Assembly (NCBI GenBank): GCA_011371515.1
Contig: DRQE01000032.1
Coordinates: 1-18,286, forward strand
Source of the DNA: Deltaproteobacteria bacterium
Lineage (GTDB): Bacteria; Desulfobacterota; GWC2-55-46; DRQE01
Direction of reading: 5' to 3'
Length of the DNA: 18,286 nucleotides
Each line of letters starts with the position of its first letter. Position 1 is the first letter of the stretch. This document shows, in pieces, positions 1 to 6,691 of the stretch. Position numbers and translations under genes: made by a program. The notes beneath the pieces are model-generated. The model worked only from the letters and a program-made list of their open reading frames with translations, was not told where the DNA came from and made no database searches.

Positions 1-29
1 AGGCTGTGTCCCCTTTTTGTTTGAAGGGC

Positions 30-1463
30 TCAAGAGTTGCCCTTATTTCTGCCTTCAGGCTCCAGAGGTTCTACCACGATGGTCCTGTATTCAGCTACCG
101 TTACAAGCCCCGGCCTTGCGCCCTTTGGTTTTCTTACATTCTTTGCCTCTGTAAAGATTACCTCAACCTTTTTTGCGCTTCTGTTCTTGCTCAAAAAGGC
201 TGCAACTCCGGCGGCATGCCTTATCGTCTCCTCTGATGGGCATCTTCCGGCAAGTTTCAGGACCACATGGGAGCCGGGCACCCCCTTGGCGTGAAACCAG
301 AGGTCGTCTTTTGCCGTGTATTCTCTTAAAAGAAGGTCGTTTGCACGGCTGTTCCTGCCATAGAGTATGGTAAAGCCCTCATCTGTCAGGAGCCTTCCGA
401 TGGAAGATGGTTTTGCAGGTCTTACAGGGTCTTTAAGTAGCCTTTGAGATGGCTCTTTTAGGTAGCCCTCTTTTATGAGCACGCTTTTAAGCTCTTCCAT
501 CTCTTCTTTTGTTTCTGCGCTTTCAAGCTCATACAATAGGGTTTCGATGTAGCGCAGCTCTTCTTCCACCTCAGGAAGCCTCTGGGCTACCATTTCGAGG
601 GTTCTTTTTGCCTTCTTTGCACGGCGGAAGAACTTTTCAGCGTTTTCCTGTGGGCTTAAGGCTGGATCAAGCTCTATGCGTACCTTCTCTGGCGGGCTCT
701 TGTAGAAGTCTTCAAGCTCTACCTCCTTCATCCCTCGCTTCAAAAGGTGGAAGTTTGAAAGGAGAAGCTCTCCTGTTTTCTGGTACTCCTTCTCTTTTTC
801 AGCCCTCTGTCTATCAGAAAGGATGTTCTTTATCTTCCGTTCAACCCTCTTTCTGGCATCCTTTAGGATGCGTGAAAGGTGGATGTATTCTCTTTGAAAT
901 TCTTCCTTTTCAGTAAGCTCGGTGTAGTATCTGTCCAAGGCTTCGTTCCAGATTTCCCCCTCTTTTTTCTCTATGGGAAGGGGTTTTTCTGTTATACCCT
1001 CTGGTTTTGGAAGGGGTGTGAATTTTACCCCCGGAAATACCACCCTTTTGGACTCTTCAGGTGGATAGTGGCGAAGGGCGTCCACAACGGTTGAGTTCTG
1101 GTCTATGAGTATCACATTCGAGGATTTTCCCGTAAGTTCCACAACAAGAGTAAAATCCTTAAATTTTATGTGTACTATTCTTTCACCCTCAAGGGCTTTT
1201 ATGCCAAGAATCCTCTGGTTTAAGATTCTGCTCCTTAAAAGGGCACAGAATCGTGGTGGAACAGGAGGGTTCTTGAACCTTTTTTCTGTAAGGTGTATGC
1301 GACAGAACCGCGGATGGCAGGATATAAGAAGGGTATACTCCTTTCCCCTGAAGACCCTTATTGTAAGGGTCTTTGGATCAGGCTGATGGATACGGAAGAT
1401 TATACCCCCTGTAAGAAGTCCATCGAGCTCACGGGCTACCTCTTTTACAAGCTGTGGCTCCAC
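30..1463 (-). CDS. rqcH: NFACT-family ribosome quality control protein Rqc2/RqcH
   Basis: Rqc2/RqcH binds the stalled 50S subunit carrying peptidyl-tRNA and recruits tRNA-Ala to add C-terminal Ala tails that mark the chain for decay. Visible parts: an N-terminal NFACT-N region with GGIIFRIHQP, LLISCHPRFCRIHLT and GKSSNVIL; a central charged stretch rich in Lys/Glu that looks coiled-coil; and a C-terminal NFACT-R (DUF814) domain with DDLWFHAKGVPGSHVVLK. From this start it is 477 residues, shorter than the roughly 570 of Bacillus RqcH. The reading frame stays open upstream to a GTG at 1535, but those 24 residues look non-homologous. The GTG at 1463 gives MEPQLVKEVARELDGLL, which aligns with family N-termini, and an extended -10 box lies 7 nt before it. 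The Asp-Arg pair of Bacillus RqcH appears as Glu94-Arg95. It is divergent from the biotin operon. Family call is firm; start is moderately sure. Confidence 0.9.
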   Translation of the reverse strand: MEPQLVKEVARELDGLLTGGIIFRIHQPDPKTLTIRVFRGKEYTLLISCHPRFCRIHLTEKRFKNPPVPPRFCALLRSRILNQRILGIKALEGERIVHIKFKDFTLVVELTGKSSNVILIDQNSTVVDALRHYPPEESKRVVFPGVKFTPLPKPEGITEKPLPIEKKEGEIWNEALDRYYTELTEKEEFQREYIHLSRILKDARKRVERKIKNILSDRQRAEKEKEYQKTGELLLSNFHLLKRGMKEVELEDFYKSPPEKVRIELDPALSPQENAEKFFRRAKKAKRTLEMVAQRLPEVEEELRYIETLLYELESAETKEEMEELKSVLIKEGYLKEPSQRLLKDPVRPAKPSSIGRLLTDEGFTILYGRNSRANDLLLREYTAKDDLWFHAKGVPGSHVVLKLAGRCPSEETIRHAAGVAAFLSKNRSAKKVEVIFTEAKNVRKPKGARPGLVTVAEYRTIVVEPLEPEGRNKGNS

Positions 1464-1470
1464 AAAATGG

Positions 1471-1479
1471 ATTTTAGCA
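1471..1479 (-). promoter_or_regulatory. Extended -10 promoter of rqcH, close to its GTG
   Basis: On the minus strand the sequence reads TGCTAAAAT, an extended -10 element (TGn plus TAAAAT). It ends 7 nt before the GTG at 1463, so transcription would begin at or next to the start codon. No -35 match is seen at 17 nt (it reads CCCCCT), which extended -10 promoters can tolerate. Predicted only. Confidence 0.45.
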
Positions 1480-1524
1480 CAAAAAGAGACCACAGGGGGA
1501 GATAAGTTTTGCCACCCACCATGT

Positions 1525-1557
1525 TTGTTAACCACCCTACAATATTGTGGTTGACAA
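1525..1557 (+). promoter_or_regulatory. BirA operator (biotin repressor site) upstream of bioB
   Basis: TTGTTAACC (1525-1533) and GGTTGACAA (1549-1557) form an inverted repeat separated by 15 nt, with one mismatch between the arms. This matches the known bacterial BirA box, TTGTAAACC-N(14-16)-GGTTTACAA. Its right arm contains the -35 hexamer of the bioB promoter, so biotinyl-AMP-bound BirA would block polymerase directly. The birA gene is not in this window. Confidence 0.88.
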
Positions 1558-1580
1558 TAGGCTCTTCGGTGTGGTATTCA
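1551..1580 (+). promoter_or_regulatory. bioBFHC promoter
   Basis: A perfect -35 TTGACA (1551-1556) is followed after 18 nt by TATTCA (1575-1580), which is preceded by TGG, giving an extended -10. The ATG of bioB is 11 nt after the -10, so the leader should be about 5 nt or less and there is no Shine-Dalgarno site. The -35 lies inside the right BirA half-site. Confidence 0.65.
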
Positions 1581-1591
1581 GTCTTTCTGTT

Positions 1592-2569
1592 ATGGAATTT
1601 CTGGAGAGGATAACGGAGATAGCCCTGAGTGGGGCTGGCATATGCCAAGAGGATGCAGAGGAGTTTGTCCGTCTTGGTCCAGAGCGGATATTTCAGGTTC
1701 TACCCTATTCAGAGAGGATAAGAAGGCACTTTAAGGGTGATGAGGTATCTCTTTGCAGTATAGTGAATGCCAAAAGCGGGCTATGTGGTGAGGACTGTAC
1801 TTTCTGTGCCCAGAGTGTAAGGTACAACACAGGTGCTCCAACCTACCCCATGGTGCCTGCAGAAAAGATAGTTGAGACAGCCCTTGAGGCTCGAAGGTGG
1901 AAGGCAAGGGAGTTCTCGATAGTCACAAGTGGCACGAAGGTGGCAAAGAAAGAGGATGTGGCAACCCTTGAAAGGGCTTTGAGGCTTATGAAGGAGAAGG
2001 CAGGCATTGAAAGGTGTGCCTCCCTCGGGATTCTCGACAAGGAGACGCTCAAGAGGCTTAAAGAAGCAGGTCTTGAAAGCTACCATCATAACCTCGAGAC
2101 CTCTCGCTCCTTTTTTCCGAAGGTCTGCACCACCCATTCTTACGAAGAGGATGTCCAGACCGTAAGGGCTGCAAAAGAGCTGGGTTTTTATGTGTGCAGT
2201 GGAGGCATATTTGGTCTTGGTGAGAGCTGGCAGGACAGAATAGAGCTTGCCATGACATTGAGAGAGCTCGATGTGGACTCTGTGCCCATAAACTTTCTGA
2301 ATCCCAGACCCGGCACACCCCTTGAGGGCGCACGCTACCTTACCCCAAGGGAGTGCCTTATGATTATAGCCCTCTACAGGTTCATCCTTCCCCAAAAGAG
2401 CATCATAGTCTGCGGTGGTAGAGAGGTCAACCTCAGGGATCTACAGTGCCTCATATTTGCCGCAGGTGCAAACGGGATGATGATAGGCAACTACCTTACC
2501 ACCTACGGCAGACCCCCTGAAGAAGACCTCCGAATGCTCGAAGACCTCGGACTTAAGCCACGGAAATGA
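1592..2569 (+). CDS. bioB: Biotin synthase BioB (probable anaerobe-type auxiliary cluster)
   Basis: BioB inserts sulfur into dethiobiotin to make biotin, the last step of the pathway, using a radical SAM [4Fe-4S] cluster and a second Fe-S cluster. The SAM cluster motif CX3CX2C is at Cys65, Cys69, Cys72 (KSGLCGEDCTFCAQS). Other BioB signatures are YHHNLET, VCSGGIFGLGE, VPINFLNP.PGTPLE and AGANGMMIGNYLTT. From ATG 1592 the protein is 325 residues, normal for the family, and MEFLERITEIALSGAG aligns with known N-termini; the frame stays open to 1547, but that extension would overlap the operator and promoter. Auxiliary-cluster positions: Cys142, Cys202 and Arg277 match E. coli Cys128, Cys188 and Arg260, but Ser109 stands where E. 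coli has Cys97, and an extra Cys274 precedes Arg277. First gene of the operon; its stop overlaps bioF by ATGA. Confidence 0.96.
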   Translation: MEFLERITEIALSGAGICQEDAEEFVRLGPERIFQVLPYSERIRRHFKGDEVSLCSIVNAKSGLCGEDCTFCAQSVRYNTGAPTYPMVPAEKIVETALEARRWKAREFSIVTSGTKVAKKEDVATLERALRLMKEKAGIERCASLGILDKETLKRLKEAGLESYHHNLETSRSFFPKVCTTHSYEEDVQTVRAAKELGFYVCSGGIFGLGESWQDRIELAMTLRELDVDSVPINFLNPRPGTPLEGARYLTPRECLMIIALYRFILPQKSIIVCGGREVNLRDLQCLIFAAGANGMMIGNYLTTYGRPPEEDLRMLEDLGLKPRK

Positions 2570-3744
2570 CAGGTTTTCTGAAAGATACCATAGAAGGCTT
2601 CCTCAAAGAGAGAAGAGAAAGGGGGCTTGAGCGCTCTTTAAGCCTCTCTGCCCACAGAGAAGGTCTGTGGGTAGAGGCGGAAGGCAGAAGAGTAAGGCTT
2701 TTCTGCTCGAACGACTATTTAGGGCTATCCCTTCATCCTGCCGTAAAAGAGGCGTTTATCGAAGGGGTCGAAAGGTATGGTGTGGGTTCTGGTGCCTCGA
2801 GGCTCGTTACAGGCACACAGGAAGCCCATCTGGAGCTTGAAGAGAGAATAAAGAGGTTTGAGAAGGCAGAGGCAGCACTTGTTTTTAACTCTGGCTGGCA
2901 TGCAAACACCTCCATAATCCCTGCTCTTGCGGACAGAACGACAGAGCTCTTTGCAGACAGGCTGGTCCATGCCTCCATCATAGATGGTGCCATTTTGAGT
3001 AGAGCCACCCTGAGGCGTTATCCCCATCTCGATGTGGACAGGCTTGAGGGGATGCTGAAAAGAAGCAGAGCAAAAAAGAGGTTTATCCTGACCGATGGGG
3101 TCTTCAGCATGGACGGAGATACCCCACCACTTAAGGAGATGCTCTACCTTGCGGAAAGATACGATGCCCACCTCATCCTCGACGATGCCCATGGTGCTGG
3201 CATCATGGGGGAGGACGGCAGGGGCACGCACAGTTTTTATGGGGTCGAGGGCTCGGAAAGGCTCATATACATTGGCACCTTTGGTAAGGCATTCGGAAGC
3301 TGCGGGGCATTCGTGGTGGGGGGCAGAGAGCTTGTGGACTATCTTGTGAACGCTGCAAGGGGGTTTATCTTCTCCACCGCACTGCCACCAGCAGTATGCC
3401 ATGCAACCATAAGGGCAGTGGACATTGTGGAGGAAGATGTGGAAAGAAGAAGAAGGCTTAAAGAGAATGCAGCCTTTCTGAGAGAGGGGCTAAAGGCTCT
3501 TGGCTTCGATACCCTTGGAAGCCATACCCAGGTGATACCCCTTGTGGTGGGTGATAACAGGAAGGTGGTTACACTCTCTGAAGGGCTCTTTAAGAGGGGC
3601 TTCTGGGTTCAGCCAATAAGACCCCCAACGGTGCCTGAGGGCACGGCAAGGTTGAGGATTACCGTGTCTTCAGAGCACAGAAGGGAGGATATAGAGGAGT
3701 TACTTAAAGCCATGGAGGAGCTTAAAGATGAGCTCAAACTGTAG
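2566..3744 (+). CDS. bioF: 8-amino-7-oxononanoate synthase BioF
   Basis: This PLP enzyme condenses pimeloyl-ACP with L-alanine to give KAPA (8-amino-7-oxononanoate), CO2 and free ACP. It belongs to the alpha-oxoamine synthase family in fold type I. Visible motifs: NDYLGL (about 49-54), GVGSGASRLVTG (72-83), VFNSGWHANTS, His135 in LVHASI, LDDAHGAG (205-212) and IGTFGKAFGSCGA with the PLP lysine at Lys241. The length of 392 residues is typical. It starts at an ATG sharing ATGA with the bioB stop, which implies translational coupling. The 3' end overlaps bioH by 17 nt. Orthology is supported by both sequence and position between bioB and bioC, which argues against the related Kbl and HemA enzymes. 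Confidence 0.96.
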   Translation: MTGFLKDTIEGFLKERRERGLERSLSLSAHREGLWVEAEGRRVRLFCSNDYLGLSLHPAVKEAFIEGVERYGVGSGASRLVTGTQEAHLELEERIKRFEKAEAALVFNSGWHANTSIIPALADRTTELFADRLVHASIIDGAILSRATLRRYPHLDVDRLEGMLKRSRAKKRFILTDGVFSMDGDTPPLKEMLYLAERYDAHLILDDAHGAGIMGEDGRGTHSFYGVEGSERLIYIGTFGKAFGSCGAFVVGGRELVDYLVNAARGFIFSTALPPAVCHATIRAVDIVEEDVERRRRLKENAAFLREGLKALGFDTLGSHTQVIPLVVGDNRKVVTLSEGLFKRGFWVQPIRPPTVPEGTARLRITVSSEHRREDIEELLKAMEELKDELKL

Positions 3745-4477
3745 ACCCATCTTTATCCACGGCTGGGCAACAGATAGCAGGGTATGGCAGCCGCTGAGTG
3801 AAGGTTTCAGTGGGGCGGTCTTGTGTGGGCTTCCGGGCCATGGCATACAGAGAAGGTGGCACACCACAGGGCTTGAGCCAGCGGTGGATAGGCTGGTAGA
3901 GGCTCTTGAAGGTAAAGAAGGTCCCTTTGTTGCCGTTGGCTGGTCGCTGGGGGCAAAGGTGGCACTCAAGGCGGTAATGGATGGAAGGGTAAGGCTGCGG
4001 GGTCTTGTGCTCGTTGGGGCGAGCCCCTCTTTTGTAAAGAGAGAGGGCTTTCCCCATGGACAATCTGTACCACTTGTAAGAAGAATGCTTATGGACTTTA
4101 AGAGCTCTCCAGAGGAGACACTCAAGAGGTTCTACCCCCTCAACTTCACAGAAAGAGAGCTTTCAACTGACGGAGCGGAAAGGTTTTTATCGCTTTACAG
4201 CTCCATCCCTGAGGGGTTCGAGCTCGAAGATGTTTCGGTGGCACTCAAGACCCTTATGGAGGTGGACTTGAGGGCAGGACTTAAAGAGCTCAACTTGCCT
4301 GTGCTCATCGTTCACGGCACAGAGGATGGGGTCTGCCCGCCGCAGGGTGCAGAGTATCTCAAAGAAAACATATATGGGGCAAGGGTTGAGTGGTTCGAAG
4401 GCTGTGGTCACGCACCGTTCGTTACAGAGCCTGAAAGGTTCAAAGAGCTTTTAAGGAGGTTCATGGAGACACTGTGA
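3728..4477 (+). CDS. bioH: Pimeloyl-ACP methyl ester esterase BioH (alpha/beta hydrolase)
   Basis: BioH removes the methyl ester from pimeloyl-ACP methyl ester, ending the fatty-acid-like elongation cycle and releasing pimeloyl-ACP for BioF. The alpha/beta hydrolase fold shows FIHGWATDSRVW (oxyanion region), the nucleophile elbow VGWSLGAK with Ser73, Asp200 in GTEDGVCPP, and His228 in CGHAPF. The Asp-His distance of 28 residues equals that of E. coli BioH (Asp207/His235). Length 249 residues against 256 in E. coli. A purine-rich GGAGGAG lies 7 nt before the ATG, inside the bioF end. Its place between bioF and bioC supports BioH function rather than a general esterase; BioG, which often takes this slot elsewhere, belongs to a different esterase family. 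Substrate assignment is inference from context. Confidence 0.88.
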   Translation: MSSNCRPIFIHGWATDSRVWQPLSEGFSGAVLCGLPGHGIQRRWHTTGLEPAVDRLVEALEGKEGPFVAVGWSLGAKVALKAVMDGRVRLRGLVLVGASPSFVKREGFPHGQSVPLVRRMLMDFKSSPEETLKRFYPLNFTERELSTDGAERFLSLYSSIPEGFELEDVSVALKTLMEVDLRAGLKELNLPVLIVHGTEDGVCPPQGAEYLKENIYGARVEWFEGCGHAPFVTEPERFKELLRRFMETL

Positions 4478-5274
4478 AGGGCTTTGACAAGGAATATGTA
4501 AAGAGGGCATTTTCCTCTTCTGCAAAGACATACGACACCCACGCAGCCCTTCAGCTTGAGGCTGCCCGTGAGCTTGCAGAATACATACCCAAGGGGCTTA
4601 AGCCCCAAAGTGTCGTTGATGCAGGCTGTGGTACGGGGTTTCTTACGGGGCTTTTGCTCGAGCGTTTTCCACAGGCAGAGATTTTCTGTTTCGATATAGC
4701 CCTTCCCATGGTGGAGCGTGTAAGGGAGAGGTTTAAAAGAAGAGTTATCTTCTTTAATGCCGACTGTGAGGCTCTTCCCCTTGAAAGCAAGGGGTTTGAC
4801 CTCGTGGCATCTAACCTTACCTACCAGTGGATGCCAGAGCCCTTAAGTGCATTCAGGGAGGTGGCAAGGGTTCTTAAAGAAGGTGGCTATTTTGTATTTT
4901 CAACCCTTGGAAGTGCCACATTCGAAGAGCTCAAGACTTCTGTGGAGAAGGCTATGGCAATTGCCGGAAGGGATGGGCTGCCACCCTTTATGGAGTTCAG
5001 GGAAGTTAAAGAGATAGAGTACATGCTCGAACGGGCTGGGTTCAGAGAGGTTCGTATAAAAAGAAGGCTTAAGGTAAAGTCCTACCAGAGCCTCTGGCAG
5101 TTTCTCAAAACCCTCAAGCACACAGGAGCAACCAATCCCCATAGAAAAGGCTCAAGGAGCCTTTCAAGGGGTACATTGCTTAAAGAGGTGGAGAAGGTAT
5201 ACCAGAGGGAGTATCCTTCAGACAGGGGAATAAGGGCAAGCTATGACCTCATCTATGTGGTTGCAAGAAAATAA
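4474..5274 (+). CDS. bioC: Malonyl-ACP O-methyltransferase BioC
   Basis: BioC methylates the free carboxyl of malonyl-ACP (or malonyl-CoA) with SAM, so that the chain can enter fatty acid synthesis as a disguised primer for pimelate. It is a class I methyltransferase: motif I VVDAGCGTGFLT (47-58), the ribose-binding acidic Asp74 in FCFDIA, NADCEALPL (96-103), and NLTYQWMPEPLSAFREVARVL, typical of BioC. The C-terminal part has LKHTGATN, as in BioC proteins. Length 266 residues is close to the usual 250-280. The start is a GTG that overlaps the bioH stop (GTGA), with GGAG 5 nt upstream. It is the last gene of the operon; no bioD or bioA follows. Confidence 0.94.
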   Translation: MKGFDKEYVKRAFSSSAKTYDTHAALQLEAARELAEYIPKGLKPQSVVDAGCGTGFLTGLLLERFPQAEIFCFDIALPMVERVRERFKRRVIFFNADCEALPLESKGFDLVASNLTYQWMPEPLSAFREVARVLKEGGYFVFSTLGSATFEELKTSVEKAMAIAGRDGLPPFMEFREVKEIEYMLERAGFREVRIKRRLKVKSYQSLWQFLKTLKHTGATNPHRKGSRSLSRGTLLKEVEKVYQREYPSDRGIRASYDLIYVVARK

Positions 5275-5277
5275 AAA

Positions 5278-5303
5278 GCCCGAACCCTGTAAAGGGTTCG
5301 GGC
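5278..5303 (-). terminator. Rho-independent terminator of the cytochrome c gene, also a hairpin after bioC
   Basis: GCCCGAACCC (5278-5287) and GGGTTCGGGC (5294-5303) pair perfectly over 10 bp around a 6-nt loop that could close by one more T-A pair. On the minus strand the stem is followed by TTTTTAT, a classic intrinsic terminator 25 nt after the cytochrome c stop. On the plus strand it sits 3 nt after the bioC stop but lacks a T tract, so it may act there as an mRNA 3'-end stabiliser or weak terminator. Confidence 0.85.
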
Positions 5304-5328
5304 AAGCCATTCAAATATCAGACTACTA

Positions 5329-5646
5329 TTAGAGGCTTTTGAGATACTTTACGAGGGCATCGAGGTCAGCATCTGAGAACTTGAACTTTGGCATGGCTAT
5401 GGGGAACTTGGAATACTTCTTTGCGCTTCCAGAACGACCGTGGGTTATAACATCCTTTATTGCCTGAGCATCGCCCTTTATGAAGTCGGTGCCCTTGAGA
5501 GCAGGTGCCATGGTTGAACCCTCGCCCCCTTTGCCGTGGCACATTGCACATTTGGCTGCGTATATGCTTGCGGCATTACCTGCAAATGCAGCTCCACTGA
5601 ACCCCACAACAAGTGCAAACACAGCGAGCCAGATAAGTCTCTTCAT
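5329..5646 (-). CDS. Small periplasmic class I cytochrome c
   Basis: A one-heme electron carrier. Residues 1-22 form a Sec signal peptide (MKR, then hydrophobic LIWLAVFALVVGFSG, then AAFA just before the likely cut), so the mature protein of about 83 residues is exported. Heme binds at CAMCH (Cys33, Cys36, His37), and Met85 in PIAMPKF is the likely sixth ligand. The C-terminus LDALVKYLKSL is the terminal helix typical of c-type cytochromes. The size and MAPALKGTDF resemble c5/c6/c553-like proteins. The start has AGGAGG 9 nt upstream, and a strong promoter is present. The neighbour upstream on the same strand is heme O synthase, which hints at a respiratory role, but no oxidase subunit is in view and the redox partner is unknown. 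Confidence 0.92.
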   Translation of the reverse strand: MKRLIWLAVFALVVGFSGAAFAGNAASIYAAKCAMCHGKGGEGSTMAPALKGTDFIKGDAQAIKDVITHGRSGSAKKYSKFPIAMPKFKFSDADLDALVKYLKSL

Positions 5647-5684
5647 ACCTCTTTTCCTCCTTTCTCAAGAATTTTCCTATTCAT

Positions 5685-5713
5685 AAAATACATCCAACAA
5701 CCACCTTTGTCAA
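5685..5713 (-). promoter_or_regulatory. Promoter of the cytochrome c gene
   Basis: On the minus strand, a perfect -35 TTGACA (5708-5713) is followed after exactly 17 nt by -10 TATTTT (5685-5690). The predicted start near 5678 gives a leader of about 32 nt carrying AGGAGG (5656-5661), 9 nt before the ATG. A small inverted repeat ACCTT-N4-AAGGT (5703-5716) covers the -35. Confidence 0.75.
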
Positions 5714-5718
5714 GGTTT

Positions 5719-6591
5719 TTATTGGCTGTAACGAACAATCGTATCAACGATGAGTGCACCAAAGAGCATTGCAAGATATACCATAGATGCCATGAAGTTC
5801 TTTCTTAAAATCTCCTGCGACATGTCATTAAGAAGCCTTCCATTCCACCGCAGAAGATAGGCACCACTTACGACGGCACCGACAAGGTATATCAACCCGT
5901 TGTATCCCAGCACGAAGGGAAGAAGGGAGGATAGAACGAGCAGTATGGAATTGAGCATTATGTAAAGTGCCGTCTTCTGGTAGCCTATAACAACTGGAAG
6001 CATCGGGATGCCTGCCTTTCTGTAATCTTCTGCATGTAGTATGGCGAAGCTCCAGAAATGCGATGGTGTCCAGAAGAACATAACTATTGCAAGAAGCACG
6101 GGCTGCATACAGAGCCCGGGGGAGGCAGATGCCCCACCTGCAAGAACGGCGAAACTTCCAGCAAGCCCGCCTATTATGATGTTGAGCCAGCTCCTTCTTT
6201 TAAGCCATACGGTGTATATAACCGCATATACGAATGCACCAAGCCCGAGATGGAGAGCCACCATGTAGTTGAGCGCCTTTACCGATAGAAGCAATGCCAC
6301 CAGAAGAAGCCCGAGTGCTATGGCTATGACGACTGCAGGATGGAGAGACTTCTCTATAACCAGTGGCCTTGAGCGGGTACGATTCATGACCGCATCTATA
6401 TCGCGCTCGAAGTAATGGTTGAATGCACTTGCAGACATGGCTGCAAGCATGGTGGCAACCGTAAGAAGCACTATGTTGTAAAAGGAAAGAGTAGTCGACG
6501 GCAGGGCTGCAATATAACCAACAATAGCACTGAAGGTTATAAGCCCGCATATGCGAAGTTTAAACAGAGATATGTAGGCACGAAGCTCCAT
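5719..6591 (-). CDS. ctaB: Protoheme IX farnesyltransferase (heme O synthase)
   Basis: CtaB/CyoE adds a farnesyl group to the 2-vinyl of heme b to give heme O, needed (directly or as heme A precursor) by many heme-copper oxidases. It is a UbiA-superfamily integral membrane prenyltransferase with about nine hydrophobic segments. The first Asp-rich prenyl-diphosphate site reads NHYFERDIDAVMNRTRSRP (58-76), with Asn58, Glu62 and Asp66 at the N-x3-[DE]-x3-D spacing. Further signatures are WTPSHFWSFAILHAEDYRKAGIPMLPVV and YTVWLKRRSWLNIIIGG. From ATG 6591 it has 290 residues, normal for CtaB, starting MELRAYISLFKLRI. The frame extends to 6648, but the promoter lies at 6602-6630, so the earlier starts are unlikely. 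No oxidase genes are adjacent in this window. Confidence 0.94.
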   Translation of the reverse strand: MELRAYISLFKLRICGLITFSAIVGYIAALPSTTLSFYNIVLLTVATMLAAMSASAFNHYFERDIDAVMNRTRSRPLVIEKSLHPAVVIAIALGLLLVALLLSVKALNYMVALHLGLGAFVYAVIYTVWLKRRSWLNIIIGGLAGSFAVLAGGASASPGLCMQPVLLAIVMFFWTPSHFWSFAILHAEDYRKAGIPMLPVVIGYQKTALYIMLNSILLVLSSLLPFVLGYNGLIYLVGAVVSGAYLLRWNGRLLNDMSQEILRKNFMASMVYLAMLFGALIVDTIVRYSQ

Positions 6592-6601
6592 AGCTATCAT
6601 A

Positions 6602-6630
6602 AATTTATTATGAATCGAGAAAAAAGTCAA
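6602..6630 (-). promoter_or_regulatory. ctaB promoter with very short leader
   Basis: Minus strand: -35 TTGACT (6625-6630), 17-nt spacer, -10 TAAATT (6602-6607). Only 10 nt separate the -10 from the ATG at 6591, and no Shine-Dalgarno site is visible (TATGATAGCT precedes the ATG). A leader of about 4 nt or less is expected. The -10 is a 4/6 match, so this is moderate evidence. Confidence 0.5.
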
Positions 6631-6691
6631 CAATAACTTTTCTACCACCTGTAGAGCATGACGGAGGGCTTCGGGTGTGTCAAAAAGACTG

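Noticed and set aside
1464..1535. N-terminal extension of rqcH to the GTG at 1535
   Set aside because: The extra 24 residues do not resemble NFACT proteins, and the stretch overlaps the BirA half-site and an extended -10 box.
1538..1543. TACAAT as a -10 box in the BirA operator spacer
   Set aside because: No -35 match lies 16-18 nt upstream, and the TTGACA-based promoter explains bioB better.
2725..3402. A 225-codon open frame on the minus strand within bioF
   Set aside because: It is antisense to the PLP-binding region of bioF, has no promoter or SD site that I could see, and its protein has no familiar motif. Similar long antisense frames occur opposite bioB, nadE and DUF116.
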